A DNA stretch of 7,466 nucleotides from an uncultured Lachnospiraceae bacterium (GTDB lineage: Bacteria > Bacillota_A > Clostridia > Lachnospirales > Lachnospiraceae): positions 1 to 7,466 of the forward strand of contig CAMOFS010000067.1 in the NCBI GenBank assembly GCA_946613735.1, written 5' to 3'. Below are positions 1-6,344 of the stretch, piece by piece. Positions within the stretch are counted from its first letter, which is position 1. Every line of letters begins with the position of its first letter. Position numbers and translations under genes: made by a program. Under the pieces are notes generated by a model. It saw nothing but the letters and a program-made list of their open reading frames with translations. It did not search any database and was not told the origin of the DNA.

Positions 1-427
1 TTATAGCCACCTCGCATCTGCCTGCGGTGATCATATTCAAAAGCTCACCGGAGGCTCTTCCGCATTTATAGTTATCGCTGCCGACAAAGGCGAGCCTGTT
101 GGACTTAGGCAGATCTGTATTCAGGGTCACTATGGGTATCTTTTTATCATAATATGGGACTAAGTGCTCTAATACCTCAGGATTATCAATGGGAGTGAAG
201 ATGAGTCCGGAAAGTCCCATATTGGAAAACTCCTTAAGCTTTTTACACTGTGCCTCCACGGAAAAGGGAGTAAGCTCATATATGATCTCGCCATCAAATG
301 ATGAGTCACTAAGATACGCCTGCAGGCCCTCTAAAAGACTGTCGTAGAACAGACTCTCATGTGTGGAAAAAAGAACACCGATCTTTTTCTTTTTGGGTGT
401 TGCTTTTGAATTGTTTTTTTCAGCCAT
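1..427 (-). CDS. LacI/type-1 periplasmic-binding-like sensor domain protein, 3' end outside window
   Basis: Only the first 142 residues are visible; the gene runs off the left edge. After a Lys-rich head (residues 1-15, PKKKK at 11-15) comes a beta strand IGVLFS (16-21). It is followed by a helix FYDSLLEGLQ, the segment GLSGLIFTPID (71-81), the strand IPIVTLNTDLP (97-107) and FVGSDNYKCGRASGELL (114-130). This order is typical of the sugar-binding domain of LacI-family regulators and type-1 periplasmic binding proteins. No helix-turn-helix precedes it and no signal peptide is present, so it is probably cytoplasmic. An output domain (for example AraC-type as in XylR, or GGDEF) could lie in the missing C-terminus; this is inference. 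The ATG at 427-425 is preferred: GGAGG (437-433) ends 5 bases before it. The in-frame ATG at 430-428 is only 2 bases away and is less likely. It is transcribed divergently from the glycan genes. Ligand and function are unknown. Confidence 0.85.
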   Translation of the reverse strand, partial: MAEKNNSKATPKKKKIGVLFSTHESLFYDSLLEGLQAYLSDSSFDGEIIYELTPFSVEAQCKKLKEFSNMGLSGLIFTPIDNPEVLEHLVPYYDKKIPIVTLNTDLPKSNRLAFVGSDNYKCGRASGELLNMITAGRCEVAI

Positions 428-464
428 CATATCCTCCAATACCATAAGCAAAAAAAGTTGATAA

Positions 465-472
465 AAGCGCTT
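465..472. promoter_or_regulatory. 8-bp palindrome AAGCGCTT, possible operator
   Basis: AAGCGCTT is a perfect palindrome with a central GC pair, and a few symmetric A/T positions extend it. LacI-family operators often have a palindrome with a central CG or GC. It lies just downstream of the predicted start of transcription (about 476) of the minus-strand gene, where a repressor could block it. An 8-bp palindrome can arise by chance, so this is a weak call. Confidence 0.3.
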
Positions 473-482
473 ATTTAGAACA

Positions 483-491
483 AGTATAACA
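483..491 (-). promoter_or_regulatory. Extended -10 promoter of the sensor-protein gene
   Basis: Read on the minus strand, the bases are TGTTATACT: a TGn extended -10 motif followed by TATACT (5 of 6 to TATAAT). No good -35 box is seen 17 bases upstream (TTTTTA), which fits an extended -10 promoter. The predicted transcription start is near 476, about 50 bases before the ATG at 427. There is no transcription evidence in the sequence itself. Confidence 0.5.
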
Positions 492-525
492 TAACGGGTA
501 TGATTTAAAAAGTGTAAAAAATGAT

Positions 526-554
526 TTGGCTTATCAGTGATTATAGGCTATAAT
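526..554 (+). promoter_or_regulatory. Sigma-A type promoter of the glycan gene cluster
   Basis: TTGGCT (526-531, 4 of 6 to TTGACA) is separated by 17 bases from a perfect TATAAT (549-554). The predicted start of transcription is near 561, about 22 bases before the chosen start codon at 583. It is the only convincing promoter seen before the dehydratase gene, and may also serve the two genes behind it. Confidence 0.7.
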
Positions 555-570
555 GGATAAGATTGTAATT

Positions 571-577
571 AAAGGAG
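571..577 (+). promoter_or_regulatory. Ribosome binding site AAAGGAG that fixes the dehydratase start
   Basis: AAAGGAG ends 5 bases before the ATG at 583. The in-frame ATG at 553 overlaps the -10 box, would lie upstream of the predicted transcript start and has no Shine-Dalgarno sequence. The start at 583 is therefore preferred, which removes ten residues from the longest open frame. Confidence 0.8.
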
Positions 578-582
578 TAATC

Positions 583-2463
583 ATGATCTTTTTTACAGAT
601 GAATATAAAAAAACGATTTTTCCGAGACTGCTTCGTGTAGCCGGCGTGGCGGCACTGGATGTGTTGTCTATGGTGTTGTGTGCATTGGCTGCATTGTGGG
701 TCAGATTTGACTTTTCTGCCTTTGCCACCATCGAGGCAGGCTATGTGGAGAACATGCTCGCATATCTACCCATATATATCATCACATTTTTGGTTGTATA
801 TTATATATTCAGGCTATATCACAGCATCTGGCGATATGCGGGAGTAATGGAGGTCGTCAGGGCAGTGGGGTGCTATATTGTTTTGATCCCCGTCATCTAT
901 CTGGAGGCTATGATACTTCAGATCCATCTCCCCAGGAGCTTTTTCTTTTTGACCTTCATTATGAATTTCATCTGCTGTGTGGGTATCAGATTATCCTACA
1001 GGGTGCTAAGACTGTATTTGTCACGGTTTCGTGGGCACTCGGACAGTGATGAGCACATCATGATCATCGGAGGAGGCGCAGCCGGCAGGAACATCATAAA
1101 GGAGATCCAGCTTTCCGATGAGGTGGGAGGCAGCATCTGCTGTGTTATAGATGACAACGCCAACAAATGGCGCAGGTCATTGGAGGGTGTGCCCATAGTG
1201 GGCGGCCGATATGATATCCCAGATATGGTGGAAAAATACGGGATCACCAGGATCATCTATGCTATTCCCTCTGCGGATCCCAAGGACAGGAGTGAGATCT
1301 TAAATATCGCCAAGGATACGGGAGCGTCACTTAAGGCGATTCCCGCCATATACCAGCTGCTCAACGGAGAGGTCTCCGTATCAAAGCTTAAGGATGTGGA
1401 TATAGTGGATCTTTTGGGGCGGGACGAGATAAAGGTCAACAACGACGAGATTCTTTCCCATATCAGTGGGAGAGTAGTGATGGTCACCGGAGGAGGCGGC
1501 TCCATAGGTTCGGAGCTTTGCCGACAGATAGCCGCATCGGGTCCTAAGCAGCTTATCATTTTTGATATATACGAGAACAATGCTTACGCTATCCAGCAGG
1601 AGCTTATCCGTACCTATCCCAATCTCAACCTTGTGACTCTCATTGGCTCAGTCAGGAATACGGGCCGGGTTAACAAGGTGCTGGAAAAGTATAAGCCCGA
1701 TATGATATATCATGCTGCAGCTCATAAGCATGTACCACTGATGGAGGACTCCCCCAACGAGGCCATTAAAAACAATGTCATGGGTACCTACAAGCTGGCT
1801 GAAGCCGCAGCCCATGCAGGAGTGAAAAAGTTCCTTTTGATCTCTACTGACAAGGCGGTGAATCCCACCAATCTCATGGGAGCCAGTAAGAGGCTTTGCG
1901 AGATGGTGATACAGATGGAAAACAGAAAGTATCCGGGCACTGATTTTGTGGCGGTGCGCTTTGGTAATGTGTTGGGCTCCAACGGCAGCGTGATACCGCT
2001 TTTTAAAAAGCAGATCGCCGCAGGTGGTCCGGTCACTGTTACCGATAAGAACATCATCAGATATTTCATGACTATTCCCGAGGCAGTATCACTGGTGCTC
2101 CAGGCAGGCTACTATGCCCACGGAGGCGAGATTTTTGTTCTGGATATGGGAGAGCCGGTGCGCATCGATGACATGGCCAGGAATCTGATCAAGCTTTCGG
2201 GACTCACCCCGGATGTGGACATCAAGATAGTATATACCGGACTTAGGCCCGGGGAGAAGCTTTTCGAGGAGCTTCTTATGGATGAAGAGGGCATGACCGA
2301 GACTGCTAATAAGCTTATCTATATCGGAAAGCCCATTGAGATGGATGATGAGGAATTTAAAAAGCAGCTGGCCAGGCTGGATGAGGCCAGCAGATCCGAG
2401 TCCGAGGATATCAAGCATATAGTGGCTGAGATAGTGGACACCTACCATCCGCAGATGAGTTAA
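583..2463 (+). CDS. Membrane-anchored UDP-sugar 4,6-dehydratase, PglF/CapD/WbpM family (polysaccharide biosynthesis)
   Basis: The 626-residue protein has the full architecture of the long NDP-sugar 4,6-dehydratases. Four N-terminal membrane segments (about residues 19-39, 57-78, 92-112, 117-136) are followed by a first nucleotide-binding fold with GGGAAG (163-168). A second, catalytic SDR fold carries the NAD motif TGGGGSIG (302-309), HAAAHKHVP (377-385) and T422-D423-K424 with NPTNLMGASK ending at K436. In this family the usual SDR tyrosine is replaced by methionine, here M432, as in Campylobacter PglF; the Asp-Lys pair supports dehydration. The expected reaction is UDP-GlcNAc to UDP-4-keto-6-deoxy-GlcNAc, on the cytoplasmic face, as a first step to sugars such as bacillosamine or QuiNAc. 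The exact substrate cannot be read from the sequence. It is the first gene of the glycan cluster, behind its own promoter; a repeat element begins directly after the TAA stop. Confidence 0.93.
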   Translation: MIFFTDEYKKTIFPRLLRVAGVAALDVLSMVLCALAALWVRFDFSAFATIEAGYVENMLAYLPIYIITFLVVYYIFRLYHSIWRYAGVMEVVRAVGCYIVLIPVIYLEAMILQIHLPRSFFFLTFIMNFICCVGIRLSYRVLRLYLSRFRGHSDSDEHIMIIGGGAAGRNIIKEIQLSDEVGGSICCVIDDNANKWRRSLEGVPIVGGRYDIPDMVEKYGITRIIYAIPSADPKDRSEILNIAKDTGASLKAIPAIYQLLNGEVSVSKLKDVDIVDLLGRDEIKVNNDEILSHISGRVVMVTGGGGSIGSELCRQIAASGPKQLIIFDIYENNAYAIQQELIRTYPNLNLVTLIGSVRNTGRVNKVLEKYKPDMIYHAAAHKHVPLMEDSPNEAIKNNVMGTYKLAEAAAHAGVKKFLLISTDKAVNPTNLMGASKRLCEMVIQMENRKYPGTDFVAVRFGNVLGSNGSVIPLFKKQIAAGGPVTVTDKNIIRYFMTIPEAVSLVLQAGYYAHGGEIFVLDMGEPVRIDDMARNLIKLSGLTPDVDIKIVYTGLRPGEKLFEELLMDEEGMTETANKLIYIGKPIEMDDEEFKKQLARLDEASRSESEDIKHIVAEIVDTYHPQMS

Positions 2464-2620
2464 GATTCTTCGGGCTACGCCCTCAGAATGACAGGGGGGC
2501 TACGCCCTCAGAATGACAGGGGAGGCTACGCCCTCAGAATGACAGGGGAGGCTACGCTACGCCCTTGTCATCCTGAGCGAATCGGGATCAGGCTGTCATC
2601 CTGAGCGAAGCGAAGGATCC
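2464..2620. repeat. Composite inverted/tandem intergenic repeat element, copy A
   Basis: This fills most of the gap between the dehydratase and ligase-like genes and begins at the base after the stop codon. The left end GATTCTTCG (2464-2472) can pair with CGAAGGATC (2611-2619) with one G-U pair. CTCAGAATGACAG (2482-2494) can pair with CTGTCATCCTGAG (2593-2605) with one mismatch. The left arm is expanded into three tandem units, and the right arm is present twice (2565-2589 and 2593-2619). A related copy lies at 6221-6317. There is no reading frame and no T-tract as in an intrinsic terminator. It resembles REP-type palindromic repeats; its function is unknown. Confidence 0.9.
2473..2549. repeat. 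Three tandem units of 25-26 bp within copy A
   Basis: The units start at 2473, 2498 and 2524. Each begins GGCTACGCCCTCAGAATGAC and ends in a G-run (AGGGGG or AGGGGA). A fourth, partial unit starts at 2550 and carries a duplicated CTACG. Each unit holds part of the hairpin GGGC-TAC-GCCC. The units abut with no spacers, which points to replication slippage. Confidence 0.93.
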
Positions 2621-2647
2621 CTTATAGAATAGGAGATAATCTACATT

Positions 2648-4660
2648 ATGAGTCCAAAACCAACAAAAAAGACCAATACAAACAAGCCTGCCGGTAATGT
2701 TTACAAGGCTCCGGCTGAAAAAAAGCCCACCGGCCGCTGGATGCTGATCCCGGCTGCCATCATGTTTGGCTATGTGCCGCTTATCATGCGCACCTACCAG
2801 TATGATCCCATGCTCTCACAGTTTGAGTGGTTTGATGAGGGACAGGTGGTGGATGTATACATGGCCTGCAAGATGTACGTCATTTTAGTCCTGGGCTTTG
2901 TCATGCTGGGTATGTTCTTTTTATACAGGCTTATCCAGGGAGAAAAGTTCAAGCTTAACAAGATCATGATACCTCTTTATGTATACTTCGGCGGAGTGCT
3001 GATCTCCGGTATACTTTCAAAGTACAAATACTACGCATGGGGCGGCTCCTTTGAGATGTTTGAATCCGTGCCTGTGGTTTTGATCTACGTTTTCACCACC
3101 ATCTATGTCTTTAGGCAGATGCGTGACATGGAGGACTTCACCTATTTCTGGCACATAGCCGCACCGGGAGTCCTGATTGAGAGCCTGATCTGCACTTATC
3201 AAATGTGGGGCAAGGATTTTATCGATACTCATTTCGCCAAGTATCTGTATCTGTCTCCGCCTTACTGGCCCCAGATGGATACCATGACCACGGGAATGGG
3301 TGGCGCAGCTTACGGCACCCTCTACAATCCGGACTTTTTGCCCATGTATTTTGCGGCGGCCATTCCGGTGGCGGCAGCGGCATTTTTCGGAGTTAAAAAA
3401 CCTGCTGATGCAGCTTCCCTGGCACTGTCAGGCAAAAATGAAAAGTGGGAGATGAGGCGCTACACCTTAGAGAGGATCTTTGACGGTATAGTTTTGGGCT
3501 TTACTCTTTTGGGACTTTACGGCAGCAAGCGTGTCACCGGTACCTTTGTCTTTATCGCCATAGGCTTTATCATGATAATCGGTGACCAGATCTTTGAAAA
3601 AAAGCAGATGGTTTTGCTTGTGGCAGCGGGAGTGGTACTGGTGGCAGCTGTGATAGGCCTGTCCTTTACCAACACTTCTGTGGGTGAAAGGTTAAAAAGT
3701 GTCTGGACAGCAGACTACAATCCACAAAAGGATATATTTATAGAAAACCTCTACAACATGCCCAATGAGGTGGAGTTTGTCGTGGATTACAAGGGTACCG
3801 ACTATGTGTACCATGCTTCCATGGAGGTGATAGAGGGCTCCTATGAGAACCCTGATACCGGCGAGACCGTCATCACCCATACGCCTGAGGTCAGCCTTAG
3901 CTGTGAAAATATGGACGGAATCGCCATTACACCTTCCGATGAGACCAAGGTCTCCTGGTCATCCACCAGGGCTGATGATCCTGCCTATGCCATAACAGTG
4001 ACGGGATATTATGTGGATCCTGCCTATGATGAAGAAGGAAATATGACTGCTGAGGCTTATTGGGGACTTACGGTCTATGGCATCAACCAGAGCTTTGGTT
4101 TTGACAAGACTGAAGAAGGCTATAAGTACCGCAACCACAGGGGACTGGATATCGATTTCCCCAACGATGTGGAATATGACAGGGTGTTTTCCGAGGACTT
4201 TTTCCATGGTCGGGGACATATCTACAACTACTCCATACCGCAGCTGAAGAGGAGCATCATCTTCGGATCCGGCTCCAACACCTTCGTTTTGGTCTATCCC
4301 CAGAACGACTATTTGACGGAGACCTACCATTCACTGGACGTTAAGCCTCACTGCTTCTACATCCAGCAGTGGATAGAAAACGGCCTGGTGGCCACCCTTG
4401 CACTGGTGGTATTTTTGATGTGGCTTGCCATTTCACTGATACAGCTTCTGGTGGCGCCCACTGAGGATAAGGACTGGAAAAAGGGTGGCTTTTACAGGGG
4501 ACTTCCCCTGGCATCCATCGCACTCATTGCAGGGGTGATGGTGGCATGGCTTACAAATGACTCCAATATCTGCTCGGCGCCCATAGTGTGGCCGGCATTT
4601 GGTCTGGCACTGTTCTGCTATCAAAAGGGACAGACCATGATAGGAAAGGAAGGAAACTGA
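2648..4660 (+). CDS. O-antigen ligase/polymerase-like membrane protein (Wzy_C/WaaL type) with large extracytoplasmic insertion
   Basis: The 670-residue protein has a Lys-rich cytoplasmic head (1-30) and about 11 predicted membrane segments (roughly 31-50, 76-100, 105-125, 139-158, 166-188, 230-250, 278-295, 297-316, 321-341, 578-602, 619-655). Family signs are GTLYNPDF (223-230), like the GT-NPN-F motif of O-antigen ligases, then GERL (346-349), GRGHIY (521-526), GSGSNTF (540-546) and H568 followed 11 residues later by G579. The last pair resembles the WaaL motif H[NSQ]x9Gxx[GTY]. Family members join or transfer lipid-linked glycans outside the membrane; polymerase and ligase cannot be told apart by sequence. 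Residues about 354-517 form a hydrophilic insert, probably rich in beta strands, within the long external loop. AGGAGA (2631-2636) lies 11 bases before the ATG, a long spacing. The stop is one base before the next gene. The specific substrate is unknown. Confidence 0.8.
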   Translation: MSPKPTKKTNTNKPAGNVYKAPAEKKPTGRWMLIPAAIMFGYVPLIMRTYQYDPMLSQFEWFDEGQVVDVYMACKMYVILVLGFVMLGMFFLYRLIQGEKFKLNKIMIPLYVYFGGVLISGILSKYKYYAWGGSFEMFESVPVVLIYVFTTIYVFRQMRDMEDFTYFWHIAAPGVLIESLICTYQMWGKDFIDTHFAKYLYLSPPYWPQMDTMTTGMGGAAYGTLYNPDFLPMYFAAAIPVAAAAFFGVKKPADAASLALSGKNEKWEMRRYTLERIFDGIVLGFTLLGLYGSKRVTGTFVFIAIGFIMIIGDQIFEKKQMVLLVAAGVVLVAAVIGLSFTNTSVGERLKSVWTADYNPQKDIFIENLYNMPNEVEFVVDYKGTDYVYHASMEVIEGSYENPDTGETVITHTPEVSLSCENMDGIAITPSDETKVSWSSTRADDPAYAITVTGYYVDPAYDEEGNMTAEAYWGLTVYGINQSFGFDKTEEGYKYRNHRGLDIDFPNDVEYDRVFSEDFFHGRGHIYNYSIPQLKRSIIFGSGSNTFVLVYPQNDYLTETYHSLDVKPHCFYIQQWIENGLVATLALVVFLMWLAISLIQLLVAPTEDKDWKKGGFYRGLPLASIALIAGVMVAWLTNDSNICSAPIVWPAFGLALFCYQKGQTMIGKEGN

Positions 4661-4661
4661 T

Positions 4662-6173
4662 ATGAACAACACATTATCCACACAGCTGGAGATCGATCTC
4701 ATCCAGGTGATCAAGGATCTGCTTTTACAGTGGAAGGCCATCTTAGCTGTCATGCTGATCTTCGGCATCGCCACACCCTCGGCCATGTATGTAAAGGATA
4801 TGCGAAGCTACAATGCCACAGTGGCTGCCAATGAGGAGCTCAAGGCAAAGGTGGCTGCATCCAGGGATGAGGGCGCCGAGACTGAGGAGACGGACATCTT
4901 TGCCGGTCTTGAGGAGGCGGATAAAGCTGCAGTTGAGGGAGCGCTTTTTACAAAGAAGAATCTGGAGAGCGCAAAAAGATATGTTGAGGAATCTCCCCTT
5001 ATGAAGCTGGATGCACTGGCACTTGATCAGATGGTGCTGGAGTATTACCTTGACACTCCCGACGGATCGGATTTTGCTGCTGTAGGCAATGCTTACCTGT
5101 CATCATTTTATGATAAGGATTTTACGGATGAGGTGGCCGGTGCACTTGGAACCACTCCGGAATACGTGAATGAGCTGGTATATGTGGGCAATACCGAGTG
5201 GACATTTTCAGCCATAGATGTGAATAAGGAGATCTTTAAAAAGGGATACACCTCCGGCCTTGCCACCGGTGATATGCTGATAGTAACGGTATATCTTCCG
5301 GAGGGTGCGGATGCAGCCAAGACAGAGTCTAAGATAAAGGATCATATCACAAAAACAGGCGGGATCATCAGCTCAGATATCGGCGAGCATGATCTTAAGC
5401 TTATTTCAGTGGAAAACAGATCTACGGCTGACAGGGATCTGGAGGAAAAACAGCTGACCAAACGCAGCAATCTGATGACCTTAGAGTCCAATCTTAAGTC
5501 AGCAGAGACTGCCCTTAGTGACAGCCAGATGCAGGTGTATAGCGCGGCATCGGCTTCGGAGGTAGAGGAGGAGACAGCTGCACCCAAGCCCGAAAGTGTG
5601 GAACCGGTAAAGCCAGGCTTCAGCAAAAAATACGCAGCCATCGGTCTTATGCTGGGGCTGGTGCTCTACGGAGGCATCTATCTTTTGCTTCTGATATTTG
5701 TTCCCGTGATCCGTACCGGACTTGAGCTTTCAGATATGCTTGGGATAAAAAGCTTTGGCTGCTTCCATTCGGATCCCAAGCGGTTTGGCTTTTTCTGTGA
5801 CAAGCTGGTATACAGGCTTTTGTACCATAAGGAAAAGAGTGCGGATGAGCTGATGGAGGACGGTGCGGAGCGCATAGCGGTCTATGCAAAGTACCATGAG
5901 CTTTCCGAGGTGACGCTGATTTCCGCAGATGCTGACAGCAAGGCAGCCATAGAAGCCCTTTTAGCGAAGCTTACCGCCAAGGGGATCACCTCATCCTATG
6001 TAGATCTTTGGGACGGCGAGAAGCTCACGGATCTTGCAGAGGAGAGTATGTCAGGCAAGGATAATTATGTTATCTGCATGATGCCCAGGGCGACCCTGGT
6101 CAAGGATGTGGATAAGATGCTTTCTGTTTCGGCCGAGTATCAGAAAAAGGTTATCGGAACGGTGGCTATTTAA
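4662..6173 (+). CDS. Wzz/CapA-like polysaccharide chain-length protein with degenerate kinase-like tail
   Basis: The 503-residue protein has the two-membrane-segment plan of polysaccharide co-polymerases. The N-terminal part LEIDLIQVIKDLL (9-21) is typical of Gram-positive Wzz/CapA proteins and leads into a membrane segment (about 22-43). An external domain follows (about 47-305) with a coiled-coil-like stretch near 260-300. A proline-rich segment (P308, P310, P315, P318) precedes the second membrane segment (about 325-350). Such proteins control polymer length together with a Wzy-type polymerase, which fits the gene just upstream. The cytoplasmic tail (about 351-503) has a Rossmann-like rhythm, EVTLISADADSK (416-427) and a closing VIGTVAI, like a BY-kinase domain. 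The Walker A sequence (GxxxxGKS/T) is absent, and no terminal tyrosine cluster is seen, so kinase activity is unlikely. The start follows the ligase-like stop by one base, with AAAGGAAGGA (4646-4655) as ribosome binding site, so the two are probably translationally coupled. Confidence 0.8.
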   Translation: MNNTLSTQLEIDLIQVIKDLLLQWKAILAVMLIFGIATPSAMYVKDMRSYNATVAANEELKAKVAASRDEGAETEETDIFAGLEEADKAAVEGALFTKKNLESAKRYVEESPLMKLDALALDQMVLEYYLDTPDGSDFAAVGNAYLSSFYDKDFTDEVAGALGTTPEYVNELVYVGNTEWTFSAIDVNKEIFKKGYTSGLATGDMLIVTVYLPEGADAAKTESKIKDHITKTGGIISSDIGEHDLKLISVENRSTADRDLEEKQLTKRSNLMTLESNLKSAETALSDSQMQVYSAASASEVEEETAAPKPESVEPVKPGFSKKYAAIGLMLGLVLYGGIYLLLLIFVPVIRTGLELSDMLGIKSFGCFHSDPKRFGFFCDKLVYRLLYHKEKSADELMEDGAERIAVYAKYHELSEVTLISADADSKAAIEALLAKLTAKGITSSYVDLWDGEKLTDLAEESMSGKDNYVICMMPRATLVKDVDKMLSVSAEYQKKVIGTVAI

Positions 6174-6177
6174 AACA

Positions 6178-6206
6178 TTGACTTTTATACTTTACTGTAT
6201 TAAACT
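6178..6206 (+). promoter_or_regulatory. Promoter of asnS
   Basis: TTGACT (6178-6183, 5 of 6) is separated by 17 bases from TAAACT (6201-6206, 4 of 6). Transcription would start near 6213, giving a leader of about 130 bases that contains repeat copy B. The promoter begins four bases after the stop of the Wzz-like gene, so asnS is probably expressed on its own; read-through from upstream cannot be excluded. Confidence 0.6.
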
Positions 6207-6220
6207 ATGACAGGATTGAA

Positions 6221-6317
6221 GATTCTTCGGGCTGCGCCCTCAGAATGACAAGGAAGCTGTGTTCCCAGAATGACAAGGGCATCTTGGCTGTTGTCATTCT
6301 GAGCGAAGCGAAGAATC
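6221..6317. repeat. Inverted intergenic repeat element, copy B
   Basis: The left arm (6221-6250) and right arm (6291-6317) are complementary at both ends. GATTCTTCG (6221-6229) pairs exactly with CGAAGAATC (6309-6317), and CTCAGAATGACAA (6239-6251) pairs exactly with TTGTCATTCTGAG (6291-6303). Inside, GGGC-TGC-GCCC forms a small hairpin. A weaker third copy of the left-arm core (CCAGAATGACAAGG, 6265-6278) lies between the arms. It belongs to the same family as 2464-2620 but without tandem expansion. It lies in the predicted leader of asnS and ends 27 bases before its ATG. Confidence 0.92.
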
Positions 6318-6344
6318 CAGATCTTAAAAGAAGGAGTGTTAATA

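Noticed and set aside
443..445. Upstream in-frame ATG of the sensor-protein gene (minus strand)
   Set aside because: It has no Shine-Dalgarno sequence, while GGAGG at 437-433 clearly serves the ATG at 427 or 430.
2473..2564. CRISPR-like array
   Set aside because: The 25-26 bp units abut directly with no spacers, and there are no cas genes.
2464..2620. Intrinsic terminator after the dehydratase gene
   Set aside because: The hairpins are not followed by a T-tract, and a coherent same-strand gene follows; a weak attenuating effect cannot be excluded.
3959..4330. 123-codon minus-strand frame inside the ligase-like gene
   Set aside because: It overlaps a well-supported plus-strand gene and its translation shows no family features.
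5907..5944. Active BY-kinase P-loop in the Wzz-like tail
   Set aside because: SADADSKAA lacks the glycines and the GKS/T of a Walker A motif.
6221..6317. Insertion sequence or its remnant
   Set aside because: No transposase frame and no clear target duplication; the size and the second copy fit a small palindromic repeat better.
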